Assembly: GCA_024364735.1 (NCBI GenBank)
Contig: JAGFNQ010007672.1
Location: 124,001 to 188,000 of the forward strand
DNA: 64,000 nt
Source: Boesenbergia rotunda
Lineage: Eukaryota; Streptophyta; Magnoliopsida; Zingiberales; Zingiberaceae
Direction of reading: 5' to 3'
Below the pieces are notes generated by a model. It saw only the letters and a program-made list of their open reading frames with translations, did no database searches and was not told the origin of the DNA. Shown piece by piece: positions 12,481 through 23,250 of this stretch; position 1 is the first letter of the stretch, and each line of letters begins with the position of its first letter. Position numbers and translations under genes: made by a program.

Positions 12481-13160
12481 AATTCTAATAATTCTTAAAA
12501 TATTTAAAGCTGACTGAATAAGTCTTAAATTGATAAATTACTTTAATTAGAAGCTCAATCCTTAATTCAACAAAATCCACTATCTAAAATTCAAATTAAT
12601 TACCTTCAAATATGAAACTAAATAAAAACCTATTGAAATGAAACTATCAACTTAATAATGATAAATATATCAAAGTGGGTTGACATATTCGCGAGTTCAC
12701 ACGTTCTGTATCAAATCGAGAATTTGATACTTTATTAGAGATCTAAGTAAAATGATTTGACTTGATTGATACATGCATAACTGCCATGTTCATGCATCTA
12801 TCTATTTGTTCAATATATGTCTGTCATGTCATTCATGTTTACTTTTGTGCTTAACTTGGAATGATTAGATAGGAAAAAGATTGGTTGATACTTGCCTAAT
12901 ATAGTACCAGGGTAGTGCGAGATGATAGTACATTAGGGAAGCTTGGTCTGGGAAGTCAGGAAGGGTAAGGAGTACCTGACCTGGTCGACCAAGCTAAGTG
13001 GAACTAGCCGAAGCTACCTCGCCACATCCTAGACTAGTTAGACCAGAGTTTCTCAAAGAGTAAATTAAAAGTATTATTTGTTGATGCAAGATGCATAGAT
13101 GATGTCTTCCTCTATGTGTTTCGATGTTCAACAATATACTTAAGTTAGTAACAATATATG
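12481..13160. other. Unassigned non-coding sequence
   Basis: AT-rich until about 12660, then mixed sequence with no recognised domain, LTR terminus or ORF. It could be the internal or LTR part of an old element. Confidence 0.3.
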
Positions 13161-13480
13161 TTAGACAAGGTAAGGGTTAGTCAAAGTGATCAAGGGTGAA
13201 TCCAAACAAGACCTTATGTTTGGTAGGGTTAACCCAGAGTTGATCAGGTTGACAATGGTTTAGTCAAACAGGATATGACGTTTGGCAGGATAAACCAGAA
13301 CCCAGGGTTGGTTAAGATGACCAAGGGTTAGCCAAATAGGACCTGATGTTTGGCAAAGTGATCAAACCTAGATTTAATCTGGTTAATATTACTAAGGTTT
13401 GATCAGTTAGAATAAGGGTTAGCTAAACAGGATCTGATGTTTAACAGAAATCCCAGGGTTGGTCAGTTAGACCAAAGAGT
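13161..13480. repeat. Degenerate tandem repeat, about 60-90 bp unit
   Basis: About four imperfect units sharing 'ggttagtcaaa', 'ggaccttatgtttggcag' and 'cccagggttggtcag' type blocks. LTR C inserted at its right end; AGAGT (13476-13480) is the candidate left TSD. Confidence 0.6.
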
Positions 13481-16285
13481 TGTAACGCCCGCCCTTCCTG
13501 CCTTACGATGTAGGCGAAAGGCGGCGCTATGCGAACATACATATACACATATGGAGATCTTAATGCAGCGGAATAATTAAAACTTCATACATATGCGTTT
13601 AAACCATGCAATTAAAACTTGAATCATGTTGACATATCTTAGCTATCATTCTTAAACATGGTTACTTGGTAAACTTAGCATTGTCGTAACATAAAAAAAT
13701 ATAAGACATAGCATGTGAGACATAACATTCTTGAACATGCTTGCATTAAACATAACTTATCCTACCATCAAGCTTAAAGCCAACATATTGTTCTAAATGA
13801 ACACATCATAGTATAACATGTTAACATCATAATTTAGCAATGATAAGTATAGCAATAAAGCATGATATAGAAGTCAACATAAGTTGTTCATAAGCAACAT
13901 AGGTAATAAAATTTTCCTAGTAAGTTGTTCTTTAGGAAAACCATCATAAAGTATAGCATGACAACTAAGGATGACAATGCAAAACATTAGACATATGACA
14001 ATTATGAGTAATAGGATCTTTTTCTTTTGCTATGTCACTGCCACACACACACTTGCCCTCCTACTGCTTCCCTTAGCTTAGTATCCTCTTGCTTGATCTA
14101 CGGTATAAGAAAATAAAACTTATAAGCACATAGGCTTAGTAAGACCCTTTCCTACTCACTAAAACCATACGTCACATATAGTCAATGGAAAGGGCATAAC
14201 ATAGAGAGTGTAACATAAAATAAAAGCATATCATGAGAAGGTATTCATGAAGAATTTGACATGAGGAGGCATATAGATGTACATGAAAGCACATAATCAT
14301 ATAGAAGTGCTTAACATGTAATAAAAGTGCATAGAGCTCATGGCATAAGAAGTACTGGACATAAATATAAGCACATAAAATACATAACATAAAGAAGTTC
14401 TTGACATAAAACATAAGCATATAAAATACTTGACATGGAATAGATGCATAACATGAGAGATAAGTGCATAAAATGATTAGCATGAGTTAAATGCACATAA
14501 CATAAGGATGCTTATTTAAAAATCATAACTATAAGTACTTAAACATAAATCTCAACATCAAGGGGGGCCCCGTCTTGTACCACATACATCCATCATTTGC
14601 GCACATCCCTAAGTAAATGCGAGGTAGCTAGTCTCGACCTACTAGGGTACTAGGTTACCTTCAGCCTAGGGACAGCTACGGTAGTCCAGAACCAAGGCTT
14701 TCTAAGGAGCCCATCCCTGTTGGACAGCTACGGTAGTCCCAGAACCGAGGCTTTCTAAGGAGCCCATCCCTTGGACCTTACTTGGGTCCGGTACAAGCCC
14801 ATCCATAAAGTAAAATAGCTTCACATGCTTCTTTTTACATCATAAGAAATGCTCTTGGTATTTCATCATTCATAGAACTTACATAGCATAATTAAAGACA
14901 TAAACATGATCTTAATACATGAAACATGGTATAAAGCATACTTAGCATTTCATCATTCATAGTTAATGCATAACATCATTATGCCTTAAAGGCACAAACA
15001 TAGACTTGATTCATAAGGTATGTCATGTACACATCATTATGCCTTAGAGGCATGAACATCATCTTAATTCATAAGACATGACATACATACATAATTATGC
15101 CTTAAAGGCATAAACATCATCTTAATTCATAAAACTTACATAATCATGTACATAAGTTAAGCATGCATAGATAAGTTTTTACATACATGATACATATCAC
15201 ATAGCATACATGATCATGGCATCTATCATAAAGTATGCATGGGTAGGATCCATATGAACATAATACATACTACATAGGTTCATGACATTCAACATAAAAC
15301 ATGCGTAGGTCTACATACCCATAATATATATATCATAATACATATGTCCAAGGCATTTAACATAATGCATGTATAATTCTACATAAACATGATGCATACT
15401 TCACAACACATGTGTTCAGGGTATATGATTTAAAACATCCATGAATAAAACCTACTAAAACATGGCACATAACATAAGCATACAAGATCGTGATGCATAG
15501 TACATAAAGTTAGGGTTTAGGCACCATAAAATTCATACAACATACTTGAACATATATTTACATCATAATGAGCCATAAACAAGTACACTTGAAACCTTAG
15601 CCTAACCCAAACCTTAGACTTACGTTCTTGGCCGAAAGTTTGTAAATGAAAGTCCCATTATTCAAGCAACATGTGAGGTACCATAACTAACGTAAAGCCC
15701 ATAAAATACATACAATGCCATAAGAAGCCATTAGAACACATGATTGGGTCTAACCCTAATTCCTAGCATGGAAAGGGGTCTTGGCCGAAACCCTAGAGGG
15801 GTCACAAGGACATGGAAAATTCGTATAACTCACAATTAACATCCATTGTATCATAGGGAATCATAATTAAGCATGCTTGGAGGGTTAGATCTAATCCTAA
15901 CCATGAAAAAGGGGAGGGGCCGAAACTTCATAAGGGGATTTGGGTGCTACAAAAATTTCACAACTCACAATTCATTCTTATTTTATCATGAGAAAGCATT
16001 AGGAAGTATAAGTGAGGTTTTGACATCATCCCAAACCCTAAAAGGGTGTTTGGCCGAAACTTATAAGGCCCTAATTTCCATAGTTTTCTCAACATAGATC
16101 CCAAATAAATCTTAAATCATGATAGTCAATATAAAAGCTATTATACCACATGTGAGGGAATCTTACCTCTTGTTGTCTTGGTTATAAACCTTAAATAGAG
16201 AAAAAGTCAAGACCTTCTTGACCTTAGAACACCCCTTGCCCTTGTAGCCTTGTAGGAAACCTTGGATCTTCAAGAGGGAGTCCTC
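13481..16285 (-). repeat. Truncated LTR 'C', Tekay/Del-like
   Basis: Starts TGTAACGCCCGCCC and follows LTR B block for block, including the GTAGTCCAGAACC blocks at about 14660-14750, repeated 'atgccttaaaggca' at 14990-15120, GGCCGAAA motifs at about 15630-16060, and a 'cttcaagagggagtcct' end segment matching B near 4600. It stops at 16285 where the LTR of G begins, so its sense 5' end is not seen. No PBS or internal domain. Confidence 0.8.
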
Positions 16286-17239
16286 TGTTGGTGCTTGGTG
16301 GCTAGAGGGGGGTGAATGTAGCCAGACACTTGAAACTTAGCAGTTTTTATATCTTCTCTGCACTTCAGAGATTAGACAGCGAAAGCAAAAACAAATGCAG
16401 AAACTAAGTGCAGAAACTAAGTAACAAGTAAAAACTCTAATGCAAGGATATACAAGGTTCGGGGATAACTTGCCCCTACTCCTTGGGGTGCCCGTGAGGT
16501 GGGCGATCCCTTGATCGTCGGCAGATCAAGCCCCGAAAATCCGGATATCAAATCCTCCTTCTCGGTGGAGAAACCTCTCCACACAAATGGTCTCAAATGT
16601 ATCAGAAATTAAGCACAGAGACAACAAGAAAGATCTTACAGATCGCTAGCAAAGCCTAAGGATGAGAAATTAGAGAGCAGATCACCGAGCACAGCACAGC
16701 GCCACCAGCGCAAGAGCTCCCAGCTCTTCATTTGCTTGCTGATCCACTCGCGACTCCCTTCATAGACTCAAGGTTACAGCTTAGCAAGAGATCCCTTCAA
16801 GTGATTCACAGTAATGCACACAGATGATTGAGCAAAGCTATCGATGTGGAGAACTCTACTGCTCCTTCTCCACTCCACGACTTATCCTGCTTCCATCGCC
16901 AGGTCACATGCTCCTCTGCAGCATCTCCCAGCTGCTCACCTGCAACAGCCAACTACCCCTGACCTCCTCTGGACTCACTGAATCCCCTCCAGTCGAGCCC
17001 CAGGTCATCAGCACCTCAGCCGTTGCAGCTCACGGCAGAGGACGTTACAACCTGCAGAAGCAAACAGCGAAACCTGCTATAGCGAAAGCCTTCATTTGAC
17101 TCCCCTTGGATGATCCTTGAGTCACCTGCACACTTAGCAGCTCATTAGGGCAGCAAATCAACAGAGAATCAAACAATCAGAAGTTAAGAGCAGAGAAAGC
17201 AGATGCGATCAGACATGATCAGAGCGTCTAACAACGCGT

Positions 17240-17760
17240 TTGAATTTAAGTGATCGGTCACCAGACCGATCAGGATGGGCTCAGACCGATCGGTCCCCAA
17301 CGTGTAATCAGAAATCGCGATTTCTTCGGGATCGATCACCAGACCGATCCAAGTCTTTCCAGCTTCACAGCCCAACCCTCCTGATCGGTCACCAGACCGA
17401 TCAGGGTATGACCTGAACTGTCCGGAGATCGATCAGGCTACCTCCTGACCGATCAGGCTCCAGTCTAATCGGTTATAGTAAGAACCTTGCGACACTTGAT
17501 CGTTCACCAGAACGATCTGAACAGTATCCCTGATCGGTCACCAGACCGATCAGGAGTCGATCAGTAAGGTTCCCAAACTCACTGTATGCTCCCTGATCGG
17601 TCACCAGACCGATCAGGAGTCGATCAGTAAGTTCCCAATCTCACTGTATGCTCCCAGATTGGTGACTAGACCGATTAGTCACAGCTGGATCGGTCACCAG
17701 ACCGATCCACTAGGGAGCACCATGCCAACTTTCCTGATCGGTCACCAGACCAATCCAGGC
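17240..17760. repeat. Array of GATCGGTC/GACCGATC dyads in G LTR
   Basis: Roughly ten units in which GATCGGTCACCAGACCGATC or a close variant forms an imperfect palindrome, separated by 15-60 bp of unrelated sequence. A similar array occurs inside the element at 20765-21165. Confidence 0.85.
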
Positions 17761-17867
17761 AAGGTCAAATCTCCTCTAAGTCACGAGAACAAGCTTCCAG
17801 CCCTTCTCTGACTTGTTCTTAGTCCCCCGGACTAAGAAATCATGCCCAGTCTCACTCACCAGGACTT

Positions 17868-18220
17868 CAACCTAGCCCTCTAAGCTAGGACCTGGCCCTC
17901 CAAGCCAGGGTTTCATCAACCTAGCCCTCCAAGCTAGGACCTAGCCCTCCAAGCCAGAATTTCATCAACCTAGCCCTCCAAGCTAGGACCTGGCCCTCCA
18001 GGCCAGGGTTTCATCCGACCTAGACCTCCAGGCTAGGACCTGGCCCTCCAAGCCAGGATTTCATCAACCTAGCCCTCCAAGCTAGGACCTGACCCTCCAG
18101 GCCAGGGTTTCATCCCACCTAGCCCTCCAGGCTAGGACCTGGCCCTCCAAGCCAGGATTTCATCAACCTAGCCCTCCAAGCTAGGACCTGACCCTCCAAG
18201 CTAGGGTTTCATCCAACTCC
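17868..18220. repeat. Tandem hairpin repeat in G LTR, about 60-bp unit
   Basis: Alternating CCTAGCCCTCCAAGCTAGG and CCTGGCCCTCCAAGCCAGG segments separated by 'tttcatcaa'. Each segment is a 6-bp-arm hairpin. About six units with minor substitutions. Confidence 0.9.
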
Positions 18221-18323
18221 ATGCCCAGTCCCCGACCAGGACTTAATCTTAATCATCTCATTAACCTAAACTAAAATCGGTGTCAATCACCAAAATAACA
18301 ATCAGGGTCAGACTGCATCAACA

Positions 18324-18340
18324 ATCTCCCACTTTTTGTT
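18324..18340 (-). other. Polypurine tract, element G
   Basis: Minus strand reads AACAAAAAGTGGGAGAT immediately before the LTR. It defines the internal boundary of the 3' LTR. Confidence 0.85.
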
Positions 18341-18833
18341 ATTTGACAACCCGATTTTAAGTTTAGGGATTTGAAAATAATTTCTTAAATCTCACTATCG
18401 TAGGAGAATCAGGATCCTCCCCCTACAACAGTTAAGCTCATAGTATTCTAAACTTAACCAAACCACACTCTCCCCCTTTGTCAAACACCGAAAAGAGTGT
18501 AGACTGGTCGTTAAGTTTAAACCAAACTCCCCCTCAACCCTAGGGGTTCTCCCAAAACAATAAAGATAGGATTGAATTTGGAGGGTATATGAACACATAT
18601 GATAAATATAGAGCATGACAAACCAATCATATGCAACATATGAATCAAGGAATAGAGTAAAACAGGACATAGAAATAAACATGAAGCAGTAAATCATACA
18701 TGGAGTCAGTCATAATGTCAGATGCATCACACAGCATCAAGGCATAGTCAAGACATCACCAAGTCATCACAGGCAACATAGTCAGATGCAACATCAATCA
18801 TGGAAGTAGAAGCAGAGTACAACCAAATCAGTC
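18341..18833 (-). other. Non-coding tail of G between extra ORF and PPT
   Basis: About 490 bp with no supported frame. It contains 'ctccccct' runs, purine-rich on the sense strand, that resemble secondary PPTs. Confidence 0.45.
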
Positions 18834-20021
18834 CTAAGCAGCGTCTTCGTCAGAGGTATCATCAATAGATATGTAGCTCCCTGGTGCAGTGCTGCTGGAT
18901 GGCCCAGCTCCAGGAAACGTATGCTGGTGCCACTCATCGTACCATGTCTGCTGCTGTGAGCGGATCCCCGAGATGTCGGACTCTAGCGCATGTAGTCGGC
19001 AATCGAAGGACCGAAACGCAAAGCGGACCTCCTGTCGCCAGAGCTCTGAGATATGAAACTCGCGTTGCATGGTCTGCTCTAGCTCCGCAACCTGCCAGCG
19101 GAGATCGGGATCTGGCTCGTACTCATGGTGGTCCTCTGCAGCAGCAGGCGACTCCAGATGAAAGGCCGGAGCAGCGGGTATTTGAAAATGGGCGACCCTA
19201 GGCAACTCCCCCCCCCCACTCCTCCTATCCTTCCACCTCAGCCCCTGCAGTCCGACAATAATGCCAGACTGGGCCAATGTGCGTCGGTCAAGTCGGCAGT
19301 CCTGCCGAACCATCGGCACGATCCTGCCCTGTGATACGTTGATGCCTACCGAATGAAGCCAGGCAATAATGATATGTCTAAAAGGCATATAAACCGTCTG
19401 ACAGTCGATCTGGCTGTAGGTGATGATGGAGAAATAGATGGTAGACACTATGTCAAAGTCTAACTGTTGATGCATCCCGTAGAGCATCAAGCAGTGGAAT
19501 GAGCGAATTTCGTCTAAGTGCTTCGAAGTAGTAGGTATCAGACAGTTAGTGATAATTTTAAACAAAACATAATCAATGGGGGAAAGACTGAGAGCGGCAA
19601 ACGTAGGAAAATCACTAGCAGACTCACCGGGACCCCCTGGCATGGGACGGCCGAGAAAGTACTCGTAGATAGAGTCAGGAGTGACTCCATCGAAGGGAAC
19701 CGGTAGAGGATTCGGAAGAAAAGGGTAGAGTGGAAAATCATTATCCGAACGTCGACATTCAAGGAAGGCAGTGAAAGATGATAAATCAAAATTAAGGTTG
19801 ATACCGGCAACACGGGTCCTATACCCTGAACCCTCTCCACTGACCATGTTGTTATAAAATTCGGAGACTAGATCAAAATTTATCGGCCGCTCAAGGAAGA
19901 GAATGGACTGAAGTTCGTAATGCTCAATGATATGTCGTACCGACGGACAATGTTCATAAATGAATGTTCTGTCCACAGTTCGACAGGGCATGAGTTTGAA
20001 AGTGTGATTGTGAAAGAACAA
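18834..20021 (-). CDS. Extra ORF downstream of pol in element G; plant retrotransposon-type domain
   Basis: An open frame of about 395 codons in the position where SIRE elements carry an env-like ORF. The first ATG is at 19989-19991. The frame stays open upstream to about 20164 without another ATG, so the start is uncertain and might need splicing or readthrough. The layout resembles the 'putative plant transposon protein' domain seen in Athila ORFs and other plant repeats: a 'PINFDLVSEFYNNM' segment near residue 47, then 'GINLNFDLSSFTAFLEC', and a 'LIPTTSKHLDEIRSFHCLMLYGM' stretch near residue 160 (recognised by pattern, not search). A C10 run at about 19208-19217 and a Gln/Glu-rich C-terminus ending in an acidic tail (SIDDTSDEDAA) follow. 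No clear signal peptide or membrane segment was seen, which argues against a true envelope. Function unknown. Confidence 0.65.
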   Translation of the reverse strand: MFFHNHTFKLMPCRTVDRTFIYEHCPSVRHIIEHYELQSILFLERPINFDLVSEFYNNMVSGEGSGYRTRVAGINLNFDLSSFTAFLECRRSDNDFPLYPFLPNPLPVPFDGVTPDSIYEYFLGRPMPGGPGESASDFPTFAALSLSPIDYVLFKIITNCLIPTTSKHLDEIRSFHCLMLYGMHQQLDFDIVSTIYFSIITYSQIDCQTVYMPFRHIIIAWLHSVGINVSQGRIVPMVRQDCRLDRRTLAQSGIIVGLQGLRWKDRRSGGGELPRVAHFQIPAAPAFHLESPAAAEDHHEYEPDPDLRWQVAELEQTMQREFHISELWRQEVRFAFRSFDCRLHALESDISGIRSQQQTWYDEWHQHTFPGAGPSSSTAPGSYISIDDTSDEDAA

Positions 20022-21690
20022 TTCGAAGTGACCATTGGGAAACCGTGGATCACATGGAGGTGGAGGCCTATGGGAGGATGCAGAAGACGAAGGACCTTTG
20101 CCCTTTGAGCTTCCCTCAATTGGTTCTTTTCCCTTTGAAGACTTCCTAAGGGTTTGAAGAATTGATCATGACAGTTGAATGAATCATGGAATTGATCAGT
20201 GAAGTTAAGGGTCACACCAAAAATTTGATCAAAAGATGATATGACCAAGAGTTCAGTTTGGATTGATTGAATCATAACACAGTGAATAAATCATAACAAA
20301 GAATGAGAAATTAAGGACACGACAACACATTGAAATTATCAAATAAAACATAACCCAATCATTTGTAGAGCAAGGTTTGATCAGTGAAGTGAGATTTAAT
20401 CAATAATATTCATGTCACGGGAAGGGAAGGTCACGGCAAGAGTGAGGTCACAGCACAAAAAGAAACCACAGGAAAATAACATGGTTAGCCTAAACATCAC
20501 AAATCGTATGAAGTAATCAGTAAGGAAAGATTGGAAACTAAATGCTTACTTAGGTGTCATGGTGAGATTTGCTGAAACCTTGCGCACGAGAGGAAAAGAG
20601 CAGAAGCTTGACAGGAAGAAAAACTCACATGCCAAGGAGAATCGGAACTCTCGCGCAGGAAGAAGTTGAAGAAAAACCCAACAGCAGACTCTCAAGATGA
20701 TTTTCACAGGTAGAAAGGAAGAGGAGTCGGCTAGGGTTGAAGGAGTACGTGTTTGAAGTGATTAAACTGGTTGGTGGACCGATCACCAACCAGAATTTAT
20801 TACAATTGAACGGATCACCGTTCGATCCAGGAGCGCCCAGACCGATCAGGCTACAGCCTGATCGGTCTGGCTTGGTCCTGATCGGTCGGATGACCGATCA
20901 GGCAAGCCCCTGATCAGTCTGCCGATCGATCAGGGAGCGAACAGTAGGTTCGTGAGGATTTCTGTGACCCTCCTGATCGATCAGTGGACCGATCACCACA
21001 GGGGCCAGATCGGTCTGGGGACCGATCCAGACCAACACAGAAAGTTTTGACACTTTCTCGCGAAATAGCTGGATCGGTCAATTGGACCGATCAGGCCGAC
21101 TCTTGATCGGTCTGTGGACCGATCAGTCCTATGTCTGATCGGTCGATGGACCGATCAGGTATCAGAAATTTTCTGATACGAGTCTGAAACTTTAGTTTCA
21201 GATTCCTGAATGAAATTTGATACGATTTGATGGAAGATTATTGACCTTGGTGGTGTCCCCTTGACTATAATTGACCCCTGAACAAGGAGCAAAGATCCTT
21301 ATGGGTTTAGCAAATCAATTTACTCCAACCAAGTGGAGTCAAATGCAAACACAAACATTCATTCAATTTCAAACAAGTTTGTATCAAAATAAAGTCTTCA
21401 ATCAAGTTTCCTTGATTGGAATGTCCAAGTATGATCATGGAGCCAAATACACATATGTTATGCATTGGTTTTTCCCATACTTGGTCAACTTAATGATCAT
21501 TATCTCGTCAACCTAATTTCTCAAGGGATGCATTGACATTTTGAGTAATTAGGTTGATGCTAGCATCTCACCCCATATCTAGCAAATAAAAACGTTTTGT
21601 TAAACCTTATAGTTTGTATGAGATGTCCCCATGTTACCTAATAATTGTTCCCAACAATTCGAATCGATCATGAAGGGTTTTGAATGCTTT
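20022..21690 (-). other. Spacer of G between pol and extra ORF
   Basis: About 1.67 kb without a convincing gene. It includes the dyad array at 20765-21165 and, near 20050-20160, an in-frame Ser/Pro/Lys-rich extension of the downstream ORF. Small ORFs here are shadows. Confidence 0.6.
20765..21165. repeat. Internal array of GATCGGTC/GACCGATC dyads in G
   Basis: Eight or so TGATCGGTC / GACCGATCA pairs with variable centres, the same motif as the LTR array at 17240-17760 but in the internal region just upstream of the extra ORF. Confidence 0.85.
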
Positions 21691-21696
21691 TTAATT

Positions 21697-23250
21697 CTAT
21701 GAAGCACGACACATTCCCAATTCCCTTCGTAAGAAACTGAATTCACTCTCGGTGAGTGGTTTAGTGAAAATGTCCGCTAGCTTTGATTTGGACTCTACAT
21801 GTGAGAGTACAATGTCTCCTCTAGCAACATGATCTCTAATGAAGTGGTGACGCACTTCAATATGCTTGGTCCTTGAGTGATGGACTGGATTCGTGGTTAG
21901 GTTTATCGTGCTTATGTTATCACATAACACTTACACACCCTTGTAGCTTAATCCATAGTCCTCTAGTATATGAATCATCCACAACAATTGCGATACACTC
22001 TCTTCCATGGCAATATATTCTGCCTCGGTCGTGGAGAGAGCAACACAATGTTGCTTCCGACTTGACCAACTAACTAGTGATGATCCTAAGAATTGGAAAC
22101 CCCCACTTGTGCTCTTTCGATCCAACTTGCACCCAGCATAGTCGGAATCAGTGTAGCCAATTAGGTCAAATGATACGGTACGGGGGTACCAAAGACCGAC
22201 TCCAATTGTGCCCTTAAGGTATCTCAAAATTTGTTTAACAGCAATCAGATGAGATTCCTTGGCAAAAACTTGATACCTAGCGCACATACCCACAGCAAAA
22301 AGTATATCAGGTCGACTAGCTGTGAGGTATAGCAGACTATCTATCATGCTCTGATATTGAGTCAAGTCAATAGGCTTATCACTCTCATCATTGTCTAACC
22401 GTGTGTTTGTAGCCATGGGAGTGGTTACCTCTTTAGAATCACTTATGTTGAATTTTCGGAGCATCTCTTGAGTATACTTTGATTGGTGCACATGGATTCC
22501 GTCATGAGTTTGCTTGATTTCAAGTCCAAGGAAGAAAGTCAACTCTCCCACTAGACTCATTTCAAATTCACTCTCCATGTGCCCAATAAATTCATTTAAA
22601 TAACCCTTATTGTTTGAGCCACAAATTATGTCATCGACATACACTTGGGCTACAAATATATTATCACCATCTCTCCGTAGAAATAGTGTGGGGTCTATTT
22701 GTCCTCTTACAAAACCTTTTTCAATTAGAAATGTCGACAACCGCTCATACCAAGCTCGAGGTGCTTGTTTAAGGCCGTAGAGCGCCTTCTTGAGCTTGAA
22801 CACGTGGTTTGGAAACTCAGTACTCTCAAAGCCCGGAGGTTGTTCGACATAGACCTCTTCTCATATTAAACCATTTAGAAAGGCCGATTTGACATCCATT
22901 TGATAGAGTTTGAAACCACGATGTGCTGCAAATGCAAACATCAATCGGATGGACTCTAATCGTGCCACGGGAGCATAGGTCTCATCATAATCAAGGCCTT
23001 CAACTTGACTATAGCCCTTGGCTACTAAGCGTGCCTTGTTTCTTATGATTTCTCTCTTATGGTTCAATTTATTTTTGAAGACCCATTTGGTTCCAATAAT
23101 GGTGGTCTTCTTAGGTCTAGGGACTAAGTCTCAAACTTGACTTCTCTCGAATTGACCTAGTTCATCTTGCATGACAATGATCCAATCGGGATCATTTAAT
23201 GTCTCGTCAATTTTTCTAGGTTCAATTTCGGAAATTAGGGTAACTTCATT
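21697..23250 (-). pseudogene. pol: Copia RT-RNase H of element G (SIRE lineage), near-intact
   Basis: Read on minus from the D insertion at 23250. The RT N-terminal region carries 'KARLVAKGYSQVEGLDYDETYAPVARLESIR' and 'QMDVKSAFLNGLI', then 'KKALYGLKQAPRAWYERL', the catalytic YVDD intact in 'QVYVDDIICG', and RNase H with 'YTDSDYAGCKLDRKSTSGG', 'STTEAEYIA' and the end 'HVARGDIVLSHVESKSKLADIFTKPL'. Lesions are three point stops: one replaces the Trp of the QVWDLVPRP motif (near 23130), one follows NGLI at about 22860, and one in RNase H is near 21930. The frame is otherwise continuous over 1.5 kb, so decay is recent compared with F and L. Confidence 0.92.

Larger units (their letters stand above)
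16286..18323 (-). repeat. 3' LTR of SIRE-type element G
   Basis: Starts TGTTGGTGCTTGG and ends GCATCAACA; 2,038 bp. The first about 430 bp match the right LTR beginning at 31234. It holds two arrays: dyads of form TGATCGGTC...GACCGATCA at 17240-17760, and about 60-bp units with CCTAGC..GCTAGG and CCTGGC..GCCAGG hairpins at 17870-18220. The short plus-strand ORF at 16824-17099 is not supported. Confidence 0.85.

Noticed and set aside
16824..17099. 91-residue plus ORF
   Set aside because: Inside the G LTR and antisense to its transcription; composition only.
17240..18220. CRISPR-like regularly spaced palindromic repeats
   Set aside because: Units and spacers vary in length and sequence, the array is inside a plant LTR, and no cas genes exist in the window.
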